Source of the DNA: Sinotaia quadrata
Taxonomy: Eukaryota > Mollusca > Gastropoda > Architaenioglossa > Viviparidae
Reading direction: 5' to 3'
NCBI GenBank assembly: GCA_028829895.1
Contig: CM054177.1
Location: 81,335,163 to 81,399,162 of the forward strand
DNA: 64,000 nucleotides
Shown here piece after piece: positions 1-12,199 of this stretch (position 1 is its first letter; the number at the start of each line of letters is the position of its first letter). Made by a program: the position numbers and the translations under genes. The notes under the pieces were generated by a model. It did not search any database. It was given only the letters and a program-made list of their open reading frames with translations, and had not been told where the DNA came from.

Positions 1-1160
1 AGCATCAAAGACACACTCCGGGAGCTTCAAGTGTTGATTGCAATGCTGAATGGTATGCGCTACACTGAAACTTAATGTTTGGTCGTCCAAGGTCAACTTG
101 ATTACGTTCTCTCTCTCCCACTCACCACTGCCCGACTCTTTAGACACGCATTCCAGTGGCTGATGGTTATGAAGACGTTGCTACTAAACTACTACGAGAT
201 TTCATTTTCATGTCGGTCAAATAAGCATTTTGATTCTGCCAGTTAATATCTCACACGAGTGGTAGGCTTAATATATTACGTGTACCTATGATTAAGCAAT
301 GTTGGATCTGGAAAGAATGACTTCAAGGTCAAAGATGATATTTCTAGGACTCGATCTTATACGAAATGGCAAGGTGGAACAGCACAGATTTGAGGTGTTA
401 CTATCCTAATTTTAGATTTGTAGCGTATAAATGATTTAGAACATCTTGTATGCGAGTGAATATTTCTTCTTCAGGAAGAGCGTTATCAAAACTGAGGAAT
501 ATTCCAGCTTTTACTGATGGAGAGTGCCGTAGGAATACGAATATCTTTAGTTCATAAACAGTGCCATAGGAACAAGAAAATCTTTGACTGATAGAGTAGA
601 ATCATCAGTTTCCATCATGTCTCATTTTTCCCAAATCAACAAATCCATACAGTTGATCATTTCAAAACAGAATGTGTTTTCTAATGGTGATTATTTCAGC
701 AGGCGTAAAAACAAACAATCATAATGCGTATTTTTTTTTCTGAGACACTAGCTGGGACAGTATTCAATGCCAGTATTGTAAAGCCAAGGTCACCGCCAAT
801 TGCACTGCTTTAGGTTCTTATTGTTCCAGAACAGATCAAGACCGAAAGTTTCCTGCACACTATTTGTTGAGTAATATTGTAATGTCATAGACACACTGGC
901 AATTCATTTGGATTGGAGTTGACGTGATACTCTTCTGGAAGAGTTATTTTTTAATGCCAGGAACAATTATTTCAAGCACAATTGCCAGAAATATGTCTAC
1001 ATTTCTTAGATTCCATAGTGTTGTTGACAATATGCGACCCTTCGTTCGACTTTGAAGATTCTATCTTTTGTCGAAATGCAGCTGTTTGACAATTTTAAAG
1101 TCTCTACAGGCCGAGATACCTTTGAATTTTCTGGGTAAAGGCACACTAAGTGTGTCAGAT
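1..1160. other. AT-rich non-coding DNA, nothing recognised
   Basis: No open frame of note, no obvious tandem repeat and no RNA gene seen on either strand. Confidence 0.6.
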
Positions 1161-1161
1161 C

Positions 1162-1620
1162 TCGATCATTTTATTATTGAAGGAGAAACAAGCTGGGTAT
1201 GATATGAAAGGGCAACAATAGATCTTGATAGGTATGCTACTGGTAGACGTGAATGTCGATCATTTTATTATTGAAGGAGAAACAAGCTGGGTATGATATG
1301 AAAGGGCAACAATAGATCTTGATAGGTATGCTACTGGTAGTCTTGAATGTCGATCGGATCTGAAATTGCAATAGTAGATCTTAACAGGATTTGCTGCTGA
1401 TAGATTTTTCGATCGTAAATGGAATGGCTGGGTAGGATATGAAAAGACATCAGCACATCTTGATTGAATTGTAATGAGAACTGGCTGGAAGGAATATGAA
1501 ACATCAGCATAGAATGTGGACAGGATATGAAAATGCACCAATAGATCCTGGTCAGAATGTGATCTGGGCACAGAAGATCTTTGAAAGTATCATAACATAC
1601 TAGTTTGAGTGGAAATGGAA
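1162..1620. repeat. 94-bp tandem repeat, decaying
   Basis: The segment starting TCGATCATTTTATTATTG recurs with a 94-bp period (starts at about 1162 and 1256, then a partial copy at 1350). Motifs such as AGATCTTGATAGG and CTGGGTATGATATGAAA continue in weaker form to about 1620. The minus-strand open frame across it is an artefact of the repeat. Confidence 0.75.
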
Positions 1621-1679
1621 GGGCACCAATAGAGCCTAGGCCTGAGTTGCTGCTGATATTGGTTCCAAAAAATTACTCA

Positions 1680-2100
1680 CATATTAACAGTTACCTAGTA
1701 TTTAGGTGAACAAATATTAACAAAGTATAGAGTCTATGTCAAAGAAATTCTGCATATATCAGCTAAAGGATTTCATCAGTTTTAACTGAAACAGTAACAA
1801 ATTCTGTCTCAAAGAAATACTATGTACTAAAGGATTTCAAGTCATAACTGAAACACTACCAGGCTCTGTCTCAAGGAAATACTCACACATTAACAAAAGA
1901 ATTTCAACAGTTTTAACTGAAAAAATAACAGATTCTGTCTCCAAAAATATCGTACACATCCACTAAAGAATTTCAAGTCATAACTGAAACAATACCAGAC
2001 TGTCTCAAAGCAATGCTCATATTAACAAAAGGATTTCAATAACCACAATTGAAATAGTACCAGAAAAGTATGGAAGGAAAGAGTCTGATTTGCATATATC
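1680..2100. repeat. degenerate ~60-65-bp repeat
   Basis: Phrases such as AAGGATTTCA, TTTTAACTGAAACA and TTCTGTCTCAAAGAAAT recur about six times with substitutions and indels. Probably an old minisatellite. Confidence 0.55.
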
Positions 2101-2175
2101 ACATCCAATAAAAAACTTTAGACAGAATACTAGTAGAAAAATAAATGTACATAGCATATAACATAATCATAATCA

Positions 2176-2420
2176 ATCGCAGTAGTCCACTCAAATTGTC
2201 GTAGTGGTCCACTTACGTTTTCAGAAGTGGTCCACTCAAACTGTCGCAGTGGTCCACTCACGTTTTCAGAAGTGGTCCACTCAAACTGTCGCAGTGGTCC
2301 ACTCACGTTGTCAGAAATGGTCCACTCGAGTCGTTGTCACCACTCGAGTCGCTGTCACCAGTGGACCACTCAAGTCATTGTCACAAATTGTTCGAGTCAC
2401 TGTCACATGCTTAAAGACAT
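2176..2420. repeat. 22-23-bp / 45-bp minisatellite
   Basis: AGTGGTCCACTCA recurs at about 2203, 2226, 2248 and 2271. Alternating monomers form a dimer of about 45 bp. The tail (2318-2400) is a diverged CACTCGAGTC..TGTCAC version. Confidence 0.8.
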
Positions 2421-3510
2421 AATATTATCTGAGAGTAATTAGCAGCCTGATTCGTGCTAAAAAAAACAATTAAAAAAACACACCACTGGCTCTCTTTATC
2501 ATCAAGAATCACCTGAACGTGCGTCACTAAGTACGGCCCTATTTGATTATTTTAAAATACTCCTAACATGCGTCATTGATAAAGTAATGCTCATAACTGA
2601 ACACGTTCTGGTATATCAATTACAAAATATAAATGTGCATGCGTGTGTGTATGTGTGTGGCGCGCGCGCGTTTACGACAGGAGAGATATAGAAACATATA
2701 AATCAAAAAGCAGCCAATCTAATCAAAAGTGTATGAAGTTTTTCAATTGTATTTCTTTTTGCATCAACACTTGTCAAATGATCTTATGTTCTGTTTCAAT
2801 AAAAGAACCTTTCCATTTTTTATTAAAACAGATTTTATTGTAAATCAAAGCACGCGTTTGCTTTCGTTATATGCTATCGGTAACCAGCTGCTACAAGATG
2901 TATTGATTGGAAATTAATATTGTGTTTTTATCCTTCTTCACTTCAAGATTTGATGAATGAAGTTTGGCTGTCAAGCCTTTAATATCAGGAAACGTGTTTC
3001 CACCACGAATATCACACACGATATTCAAACAAACAAACACACATACACACCGAATATCCATAAGTCACACTCAAACATACATAATCACACATTCACGTTC
3101 ACTTTCATTTCATTCCATAATTTCTGCCTTTCTAAATACTGCAATCATAGAAAAACATGCATTTTTTCATATGTCTGTCTGTCTGTATCTATCTATCTAT
3201 CTGCCCGCCTGCCTGCCTGTGTGTCTGTCCAGCAATCTATCTGTGCATTTACCTACTGCCAAGTCACTTCTATAAATAACATACCGAAACCCCCTACCGA
3301 ACCCCCCATACTCCGTGCTGGCCCAGAACATAAAATCCCGAAATAAAGACATCTCATGTCACGTCTCCACTAGTGTGCGTGAAATTGTGGCGTTATGAAC
3401 AGTAGAAATGTAATCAATGAGCTATGCCATTTCCGTTTTAAAAGTGGCAGTGTGAATCCCTAAAGATGGTCATGATTTCGATTACCATTCGACTGTACCT
3501 CGTAGAATTT
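2421..3510. other. non-coding, with short TG/CG and TCTG/TATC microsatellites
   Basis: A TGTG/CGCG run lies at 2640-2671 and a CTGT/TATC/TGCC microsatellite at 3174-3242. No gene is recognised; the open frames around 2957-3346 have repeat-biased composition. Confidence 0.55.
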
Positions 3511-3735
3511 GAAACGTAAACTTATGAGTTCAGTAGTAAATATAACTCATTGCTGAGAACACAACAAACGTAAACTTATGAGTTCAGTAGTAAATATAAC
3601 TCATTGCTGAGAACACAACAAACGTAAACTTATGAGTTCAGTAGTAAATATAACTCATTGCTGAGAACACAACAAACGTAAACTTGAGAGTTCGGTAGTA
3701 AATATAACTCATTGCTGAGAACACAACAATTGATG
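3511..3735. repeat. 54-bp minisatellite, 4 copies
   Basis: The unit starts ACGTAAACTTATGAGTTCAG. The first two copies start 54 bp apart (3514 and 3568). The copies are nearly identical, the last with a few changes. Confidence 0.9.
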
Positions 3736-3744
3736 GGCAATGAT

Positions 3745-4040
3745 TTATTTCTCTTGTATTGGGCAGAGCGGTGGATTTGAACTCCTACAACAGTGCGTTA
3801 ACATCCGCAATCGTGCACTTTCATTGCGAGGAAATGCTGAATTGTGGACAACGGAAACACTGCCCAGAAGAACGTTTCTTGAGAACGTCTGACGTAAGTG
3901 TAGGATGCAGTTGCGTTAAGTGTCGCCACGGCGCTAGCGAGAAGCTGCCAATCCAACAGAACATATTGATTACGCACGTCACGCGTGCAGCTCTTCGCTC
4001 GCGTTGCATCACAAAATCGCACACGTCATGAGGCAGGAAA
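3745..4040. promoter_or_regulatory. GC-richer block with CRE-like site and good 5' splice consensus
   Basis: This block has clearly more C+G and CpG than its surroundings. It contains TGACGTAA (ATF/CREB-like) overlapping GAC|GTAAGTG, which reads as a good 5' splice site at about 3893. It could be a promoter or first exon of an unseen transcript, perhaps a 5' untranslated exon of the receptor gene 7 kb downstream. The open frame inside has no recognisable homology. Confidence 0.25.
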
Positions 4041-4161
4041 TAACAGAAGTGCTTTAGCGTTCAAAGATCGTGTCCCTGTGGGAAGATGTGAGTAATGTAC
4101 TCGAGAATGAAAGATGAAGAGGTTTAGATTTGAGAGAAATGCTTTGAAACACGGAAGACCA

Positions 4162-4300
4162 GAAATCGTAAGCATATCTGTAGTTAAAACAGTGTTCTCG
4201 TACGATTTCGTAAGCATATCTGTAGTTAAAACAGTGTTCTCGTACGATTTCGTAAGCATATCTGTAGTTAAAACAGTGTTCTCGTACGATTTCGTAGCAA
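4162..4300. repeat. 42-bp tandem repeat, 3 copies
   Basis: TCGTAAGCATATCTGTAG repeats at about 4165, 4207 and 4249 with a 42-bp period. The unit is a multiple of three, which explains the open frames on both strands. Confidence 0.88.
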
Positions 4301-4439
4301 ATAAGCAACATGAAAAAAAATATTCAAATTATTCAAAATTTAGTCATCAAACAAAATATTCCTTCAGTGTATTCTTTTATGCTTCTAAGGCGTTAAGTAA
4401 AACAAAAGACTTAAAGCATAAAGAGATTACATTTATTTA

Positions 4440-4930
4440 TTTGATAACCTATGGAGTTTAATAACTAATGATTTCATAATCTATAGAATATTGCTTATTT
4501 ATATGATAATATAGAGGGATTCAATTTCCATTAATTTGAGAATGTCTAGGTTATCAATGCTTATATGTTTGATAATTTAAAGACTATCAATGCTTAGTTA
4601 TTTGATAATTAAAATCAGTGGTATCAATGCTTAAATATTTGATACAATCTATATATCAGTGTTTACATATTTGATAATGTATATGGTATAATTTCTTTGT
4701 TATGTGATAATTCTGTAAGTATCATGCTTAGTTATTTGATATTAATCTACATGGTATCAATACTTAAATATTTGATATTCTAAATGTTATCATTGCTTAG
4801 ATAATTGATCATCTACAGGGTGTCATACTTAAAAAATTGATAATCTATATGTCATCATTGCTTAGATAATTGATAATCTACAGGATGTCAATGCTTATAT
4901 AAATTATAATATATATGATATCGATGCTCA
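4440..4930. repeat. degenerate AT-rich ~45-50-bp repeat
   Basis: TATCAATGCTTA and ATTTGATAAT phrases alternate throughout, diverged and indel-rich. An old tandem array. Confidence 0.6.
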
Positions 4931-5021
4931 CTTAAAAAGCAGCTTGTTTGTATTTGTTGTTACTAATGATTTAGCAAATTAACTATGATCTACAATATCA
5001 AGTCCAATATTTTTTGGCTAA

Positions 5022-5132
<111 letters not shown>

Positions 5133-6185
5133 TTGTTTTTATTTATTTTGTTTGTTCTTTTGTCTTGCTTTTCTTCTTTTAGAGTATCTTTCTATCTTTA
5201 AACTTAGTTTGAATATGTTTATTGTTCACATTTATTTTTCTTCAGATTGTCAAATGTAACATTAGGCGCGTTTATTTGCCTTTGAGAATGTAAACTCGAG
5301 AACGCTACATTACAGTTTTGACTGCATTATTCACCTAAATGGTAGCTTTTCCTGCTGTTTTTGTGACTTTTGATTCTAGTAGGGTCAGGGCGGATTCACA
5401 AATTTCACTCTGTTTTTACGGGATATGTGCTTGTTAGTACGTTTTCAGAATCTGCTAGTCGTGTTCGTTACGCAGTTTGTTAGAACACTATTTCTAGTGT
5501 CTTTAGTGGTGTTAAATGTCTGGCATCAGTCATGGTCCTGTAAGTGGTGTTAGATATCTGGCATCAATTACACTGTTAGTAGGTTTCAGAGTCGTGTGTA
5601 TATAATGTTTGCTACTTTCATTTAACACACATTTTGTATTAGCTAGTATCTTTCCTTTGCCCACTAACATTGCTCGATCATGACATCTGTCACACTAATT
5701 GTTCTTTGTATAATGCCCATGCGCTCTTGCATTATTTGGGTTGCTCTGTATTTGTTGGGTAATACCTGTCCAGCATTCAATAGTGATGTCGTATGACTTA
5801 TGATTGTTTGCGTAGCCATTAGTTTCGCTCGATATTTGATAACCGTTTCAAACATTTGTTTATTTTTATCTTGTCGGTGTCCGCTAATGTTGTTCAATAT
5901 TTGATAACCGCTATAAATTTAATTCCTTTTTTTTAATTTATTTATTCGATGCACTTAGTGTTGTTCAGTGACGGATAACCATTACAAATCTTTCGGTTTG
6001 ATGCCCACTAGAGTTGTGCAGCAACTGATAGCCATTACATAGTGCGTGTTCTTGATACCTCACGTCACTTGAAACACACTCCATATACTTTAGTAATATA
6101 TGGTGTCCTTGATTGAAACTGGTATCTACATTGCATTCCGTGATAGATAATAATTTTAGAAGTGTTTACTAGAGTCGTTCGATAT
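5133..6185. other. non-coding, diffuse old repeats
   Basis: Phrases like GTGTTAGATATCTGGCATCA and GATAACCATTACAAAT recur loosely between 5500 and 6060. No gene seen. Confidence 0.45.
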
Positions 6186-6860
6186 TACTTGTCACTAGAA
6201 ACACACTCCAAGTTTGTTAAAAATAGTTAACGTCACTTGAAACACACTCCAAGTTTGTTAAAAATAGTTAACGTCACTTGAAACACACTCCAAGTTTCTT
6301 AAAAATAGTTAACGTCACTTGAAACACACTCCAAGTTTGTTAAAAATAGTTAACGTCACTTGAAACACACTCCAAGTTTGTTAAAAATAGTTAACGTCAC
6401 TTGAAACACACTCCAAGTTTCTTAAAAATAGTTAACGTCACTTGAAACACACTCCAAGTTTGTTAAAAATAGTTAACGTCACTTGAAACACACTCCAAGT
6501 TTCTTTAGAATAGTTAACGTCACTTGAAACACACTCCAAGTTACTTAAGAATAGTTAACGTCACTTGAAACACACTCAAGTTACTTTAGAATAGTTAACG
6601 TCACTTGAAACACACTCCAAGTTACTTTAGAATAGTTATCGTCACTTGAAACACACTCAAGTTACTTTAGAATAGTTATCGTCACTTAAAATACACTCCA
6701 AGTTTCTTAAAAGTAGTTACCGTCAATTGAAATACGTTCCAAGTTTATTTATTTAGCTTTACTTGAAACACTTTCCAAGTCTCGTAAGAATAGTTAACGT
6801 CACTTGAAACACATTCCAAGTTTCTTAAGAATAGTTAATATCACTTGAAACATACTCTAT
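6186..6860. repeat. 41-bp minisatellite with NK2-type site, ~16 copies
   Basis: The unit starts GTCACTTGAAACACACTCCA with a 41-bp period (copies at 6232 and 6273, and so on). The centre is near-perfect and copies decay toward 6860. Each good unit carries CACTTGA, whose complement TCAAGTG is the NK2-class homeodomain core site, and GTTAACGTCA. Confidence 0.93.
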
Positions 6861-7724
6861 ATGTGTTAATAACGCTTTGGAACCCTTTAAATTTGTTGAT
6901 ATATGTTAAACACACTTCGATTGTTACTATTTTTAAGTTGTTTTTCAATATTTGCCACTTGAAACGCATTCAATTTTTATTTTGTTTTGGGGTGGGATCG
7001 TAGGTATCTGTTGATTCTCACTAATATTCTTAATGTCTGTTGTTTATTTACCATTTTGGGAATGTTAGTACATTTTATTAAGTGTTGGTCGTCGTGAAAA
7101 TTATATTTTTCATAATTGTTATTTTAATTGAACATCGTGTCAAGCCGAATACGACTGTCCTACATTCACTATATTCTTAATACTTCAAACACCTTTCTAC
7201 TACTTACAAGTGCGAAACACAATTTATCATCGTGGGGAGATAGTAGTAGACTTCCGTTTTTCATGTTTTCATTCGTGGAAAGAGATCTATTGTCGGGATG
7301 AAATCTGCAGTATAAAACAAACCCAGACAGCATCAAAACCTTCCTATCCTATCATGGTGCTGCTATTAATGGAACTACTGGACGCTGCGACCCATTCATT
7401 CAAAGAGATCAAATGCATCTATTGCGATTGCCTGTCAACTCCACATGAGCGCCTCGGAAATAAAAAGATTTAGAACACTGACTCTGCGGGAAGATCTTGG
7501 GCATTTCAGTCAGTAATAAAAATTACAATTGTGAAGTGAGTGTTTGGTCTGGTAATGTGTCCGTTCATCAGGTTAAGTGGACTGTGTTCGTAACTGTCAT
7601 TCAAGATAAAAACAGAGCTCAGTAAAATCCCTTAATACACGTTTTCTTTCGTCTTTCATGCTAACATTGTAACTCATAGTTAAGTACTTCAAGAAATGTT
7701 CTTTACCGTCCTTTAGTTACACCG
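6861..7724. other. non-coding, nothing recognised
   Basis: AT-rich. An 87-codon open frame at 7210-7473 has no recognisable domain and no supporting splice or repeat context. Confidence 0.5.
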
Positions 7725-8190
7725 GAGCGTTTAGTCTTGTCCCTGACAGCTCATAGTAAGTGTCCCTCTTTCTTGTCCCTGACAACTCATAGTAAGTGCC
7801 CCTCTTGCTAGTCCCTGACTGTTCATATTAAGTTTGTGCCTGACTGCTCATAGTAAGTGTCCCTCTTGCTAGTCCTTGACTGTTCATATTAAGTCTTGTC
7901 CCTGACTGCTCATAGTAATAAGTGTCCCTCTTGCTAGTCCCTGACTGCTCATAGTAATAAGTGTCCCTCTTGCTAGTCCCTGACTGTTCATATTAAGTCT
8001 TGTCCCTGACTGCTCATAGTAAATGTCCCTCTTGCTAGTCCCTGACTGTTTATATTAAGTCTTGTCCCTGACTGCTCATAGTAATGTGTCCCTCTTGCTA
8101 GTCCCTGACTGCTCATAGTAATAAGTGTCCCTCTTGCTAGTCCCTGACTGATCATATTAAGTCTTATCCCTGATTGCTCATAGTACGGCT
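7725..8190. repeat. compound minisatellite of alternating ~26- and ~39-bp units
   Basis: GTCCCTGACTG(C/T)TCATA(G/T)TAA repeats. A short unit ending AAGTCTT alternates with a long unit carrying TAAGTGTCCCTCTTGCTA. About a dozen units. Confidence 0.85.
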
Positions 8191-8524
8191 TGACTCTGAA
8201 AGCCTTTCTTTAGTTAAAGATCACAAGAAAGAAACAAGTATGTGCTAGATCTGTTGTCTATGCACAACATTTCGTAACTAATACCACACGTCATGAGGCT
8301 AGGAATAAACAGACTTGCTCCTGCATAACAGGAGGTGTCATCCAAAACTCCGCACGTATTCAGTTCTTAAGTTAGGACATTTTATTTAAAATTATAATAA
8401 CAATAGAACATTAAAGAATTTAAATATTGTCTACATGAATTCCCTATATAATCCCTAAGTAAGACAAAATGTTATGGCATCGTGTCTTATTTCTTTCTGG
8501 GTGATCGTTCACTGTTGATAGTTG
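8191..8524. other. non-coding, nothing recognised
   Basis: No repeat or gene seen. Confidence 0.5.
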
Positions 8525-8705
8525 GCAGAGTTATGCAAAATCTATTTTTATGCTAGCTACGAGGTCATAGTTGACAGAGTTATGCAAAATCTATTTTTAT
8601 GCTAACTAGGAGGTCATAGTTGACATAGTTATGCAAAATCTATTTTATGCTAGCTAGGAGGTCATAGTTGACAGAGCTATGCAAAACCTATTTTTATGCT
8701 CCCTT
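8525..8705. repeat. ~49-bp minisatellite, 4 copies
   Basis: TTATGCAAAATCTATTTTTA recurs at about 8531, 8580 and 8629, with a fourth copy near 8677. ATGCAAA in each unit resembles an octamer/POU half site. Confidence 0.85.
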
Positions 8706-9250
8706 TACTAAGAACATCAAAGTTAATCAAAAGAACGACTACTTTCTAGAACGCTGACGTCATAATCCTCTTCGAAGTCATGCGTAATTACGTTCATATA
8801 TTGGGCATTTTTAAGGCCTTTCATCTGTTTCTTGTATTGCATTATTAAATAATCATTTCGGAGGATTCTGAGTTGTTAACAATATATCTGAAGAGTGCGG
8901 TTCGAATTTATCAAAAGTGAGTACTTTAAGTAAATATTTGTAAAACTATCATCTAAGTGCCACGTTTTGGTTTGATGTCTGAAGAAAATCAAATACTTTC
9001 TGGGTTTTTCAAAAAGTGGACGTGTATTTACGAAACCAGAAAATTATCGACTCCATTGACTTTGAAGTCAGACATCTGCGACTTTCAAACCGAGAGGTCG
9101 ACAGTTACCGTAGTTTAAGTTTAGAACACTTATTCTTAGGAATGATGCGCTTTTTCAGCCAAAGATTTTAGTCACGTGTCCACTATTCTGAAGAAGTCTA
9201 ATCCATTCAGCGTTTATTTTATATTCCTTAAACAAATCTGTTCTATAAGA
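8706..9250. other. non-coding, nothing recognised
   Basis: No repeat or gene seen. Confidence 0.5.
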
Positions 9251-9510
<260 letters not shown>

Positions 9511-10234
9511 ATACGTACTTGTGTATTTCTAGAGTGCATGCATACTTTAGGAAATAATTTAATACCATATACGTGTATATATTTCAAGAATAATTGAGTT
9601 TCAGTTTCAGTTTCTTGTCAATTTCTAAATCAATTTAGATTTTGTCTTAAAATCAATATGCTACATTTTCAACGTAATCATGAACCGAACAGAAATTTGA
9701 AAGAAAATGTCTTTTTAAGTGGTATTTATCTCCCGTTTAATTTCTTTTTAGGTTTATTTATCTTCCATTTATGAACACTTATCAGCACAGCAGTCTTAAA
9801 ATGTTAAATACAATAATATATATGATTTTATCTGGAAAACCAAATAAAAACATAGGTGGTTTGGAGTTTTTGTTTGGGGGTGGGGGGATTATCCATGAAA
9901 GAGGGATTGTACAATAAGACAAAATTCTTGCTCTTAGCTTACCGAACTGATATCTGATTATATTCTTTTTTAATCTTCGTAAAAATATTAATGAAATAAA
10001 CTAAACTCACGCCAATTTTGCGGCTTACATTTCTGAACTTTTCTAATGAAGTATTCCACCGAAATGGTACAGATTTTGACCTTGCATTCTAAGTAACAGT
10101 CGCTTTTTTTGGTAGCAAACGCTTTGAAGAAATTGACATTTTATAAATAGTCCAGTCTATTTAATTAATTTATTAAGTTTCTGTATGACATTGGGAAGAA
10201 AATATGTTTTGTTTTCTCTAATTCACACATATGT
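9511..10234. other. AT-rich non-coding DNA
   Basis: Short GTTTCAGTTTCA duplication at about 9597. Otherwise nothing recognised. Confidence 0.5.
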
Positions 10235-10830
10235 AATAGGTAATAGGACAACAAATGTGTGAATCCAGGTTGATTAACATATAGCTCGTATTTCTTGTTT
10301 GTCAAAAGGGGAAAATCTTATAGATCCAATTTAATACACAGCCATATGGCCCAGTGGGTAAATGTCATAGGATAACAGACTTATGGATCCAGTTTAATTA
10401 ACATTTATATGGGCCAGGGTACATATCATAGGATGACAGACTTATGGATCCAGTTTAATTAACAGTTATATGGCCAAGTAGTTGCCTCTTAGGATGACAG
10501 AATTGTGGATCCAGTTTAATGAATAGTTATATAGCCTAGTGAGTACTTCTTAGGATGACAGACATGTGGGTCGTTTTTAATTAACAGTTATTTGTGCCAG
10601 TGGTTACGTCTTAGGATGACAGACATGTGGATCTAGTTTAATTAGCAGGCTTATGGCCCAGTGGGTACTTCTTAGGATGGCAAACTTGTGGATCCATTTT
10701 AATTAACAGTTATTTGACTGAGTGATTACGTCTTGGGACGACAAGACTTATGGATCCAGTTTAATTAACAGTTTTATGGCCCCTTGGGTACAAGTCAAAG
10801 GATAACAGATTTTTATTGATTTCGCCCTCT
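10235..10830. repeat. ~60-bp degenerate minisatellite, ~9-10 copies
   Basis: GGATGACAGACTTATGGATC and CAGTTTAATTAACAGTTATA recur about every 60 bp with moderate divergence. It ends about 210 bp before the receptor coding exon. Confidence 0.85.
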
Positions 10831-11022
10831 GACATGTCTTACGATAAGAGATTAGTTTGACCAGTCGAATTTAGAGTCTTTAGTCCGAATTCTTTTTGGT
10901 ATGGAGTCTACGTGAGATGGGCTCTTTACTACAATGGCTGCTGATCGTTAACACAAATCTACGTTACGTAACTACGTCAATAGTACCGTCTTTAATGCAA
11001 TAATTTTTCTACTCACATTTAA

Positions 11023-11041
11023 TAATTCACTCTGTTTGCAG
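11023..11041 (+). promoter_or_regulatory. splice acceptor directly before receptor start codon
   Basis: TTCACTCTGTTTGCAG abuts the ATG at 11042. The pyrimidine-rich tract plus CAG is a strong 3' splice site, implying at least one upstream, probably untranslated, exon that I cannot place. Confidence 0.65.
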
Positions 11042-12199
11042 ATGGCAATCTTCTATCACATCTTCAACAACGACACAAACTCCGTCCTGAACGTGGATCA
11101 GCCGAATGCTATTTTGTCATCAATGGGAGACAACTCGTCGCTGGAGACGTACATTGACCCAGAGAACAGCCCGGCCTATGTCTTCATGCGCCGACTACAA
11201 ACGGTCATCATCCCGGTCATCTGTGTGCTCGGCGTCCTTGGCAACGTCCTGGCTGTATTCACCTTCAAGAGTCCGGTTCTCTACAAGACGTCCTGCAGCT
11301 GGCACCTGGCAGCCAAGTGTGTCTTCGACATCGGGTTCCTGTTGTCGCTGTTCGTGGTGTGGCTGTACAGGATCCGCGTGCCGCTGTTGACGACAACTGG
11401 TGTGTGCCAGATCACGGTGTTTTTAGTGTACGTGTGTGGCTGTGTGTCCGTGTGGTTCGTGGTCATGATCACAACCGAGAACTTCATTCGATTCACACGA
11501 GGTCACCTGGTGCACAAGTACTGCACTGTGAAGAAAGCTAAGTGCCTCGTTGCTATACTTACCACGGTGTCCGCGCTATTCTACAGCTTCTCCCTGTGGA
11601 CCACTGCTGTCGTGTCGAACCATGACGGCTCGCGTCACTGCTCGACGTTAATTGAGTTCGAGAACGTTATCGTAGTCACGACTGTGATTGACACGGCCGT
11701 GACCTTGGTTTTCCCATTCCTGATTATGTTTTTCTTAGTTACTTATATTGCCGTCAAATCCATGGAGGCATTTGAGAGAAAAAGACGATTAAGAATAGTA
11801 TCCTCTCGCAACAAAGGAAACCGCTCTACGCCGGAAGGGAAAATGACGACCTTTCTGTTTGCAATCTCTGTCAGTTTCATCATCATGAACACTCCCTCCC
11901 ATGGGATTCGAACAAAAATGCTAATTAATCTGTATCTCGGCATCCACCCAACGTACTCTGACTTTATTCTTCAGCTCATCTTCGAAATTTTATTTTTCTT
12001 CAATTTCTCCACCAACTGCCTGATTTATTTGGCGTTTGGACACAACTTTCGATCAGCATTCAAATCGAAATATCTGAGGTGCCTCGCACACAAGGACAAC
12101 AGCATACATTTGTCTGGAAACGTGTCACAAGTCTTGTTGAATCTCGAGACAATCACTGAAGAATCATCAAATTTTCTCCGTGCGTCCACAGTGAAGTAA
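11042..12199 (+). CDS. rhodopsin-like (class A) seven-transmembrane receptor, orphan
   Basis: 385-residue membrane receptor of the peptide-receptor-like type; the ligand is not identifiable. The extracellular N-terminus carries N-glycosylation sequons (NDT at 10, NSS at 31). Seven hydrophobic helices lie at about 52-76, 84-108, 121-145, 167-191, 207-238, 267-290 and 306-331. Family landmarks are GN (N68) in helix 1, LAxxxxxD (D96) in helix 2, C122 at the top of helix 3 pairing with C200 in loop 2, and P285 in helix 6 within NTPSHGIR. Two motifs are altered: the DRY position reads ENF (146-148), and NPxxY reads NCLIY (325-329). A basic third loop (ERKRRLR, 245-251) and C347 after helix 8 fit coupling and palmitoylation. 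GC content is well above the flanks. The start is the first ATG after the splice acceptor; an in-frame ATG at residue 29 is an alternative. Single coding exon, stop TAA. Similar divergent receptors form large expansions in molluscs (general knowledge). Confidence 0.92.
   Translation: MAIFYHIFNNDTNSVLNVDQPNAILSSMGDNSSLETYIDPENSPAYVFMRRLQTVIIPVICVLGVLGNVLAVFTFKSPVLYKTSCSWHLAAKCVFDIGFLLSLFVVWLYRIRVPLLTTTGVCQITVFLVYVCGCVSVWFVVMITTENFIRFTRGHLVHKYCTVKKAKCLVAILTTVSALFYSFSLWTTAVVSNHDGSRHCSTLIEFENVIVVTTVIDTAVTLVFPFLIMFFLVTYIAVKSMEAFERKRRLRIVSSRNKGNRSTPEGKMTTFLFAISVSFIIMNTPSHGIRTKMLINLYLGIHPTYSDFILQLIFEILFFFNFSTNCLIYLAFGHNFRSAFKSKYLRCLAHKDNSIHLSGNVSQVLLNLETITEESSNFLRASTVK

Noticed and set aside
3765..3850. 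tRNA-like 3' half on the minus strand (GGAGTTCAAATCCACCGC)
   Set aside because: B-box-like sequence is present but the T-arm and anticodon stems do not pair and no A box is found at the right distance.
11106..11541. Alternative-frame open frames inside the receptor exon
   Set aside because: Shadows of the receptor reading frame, which has the seven-helix pattern and conserved residues.
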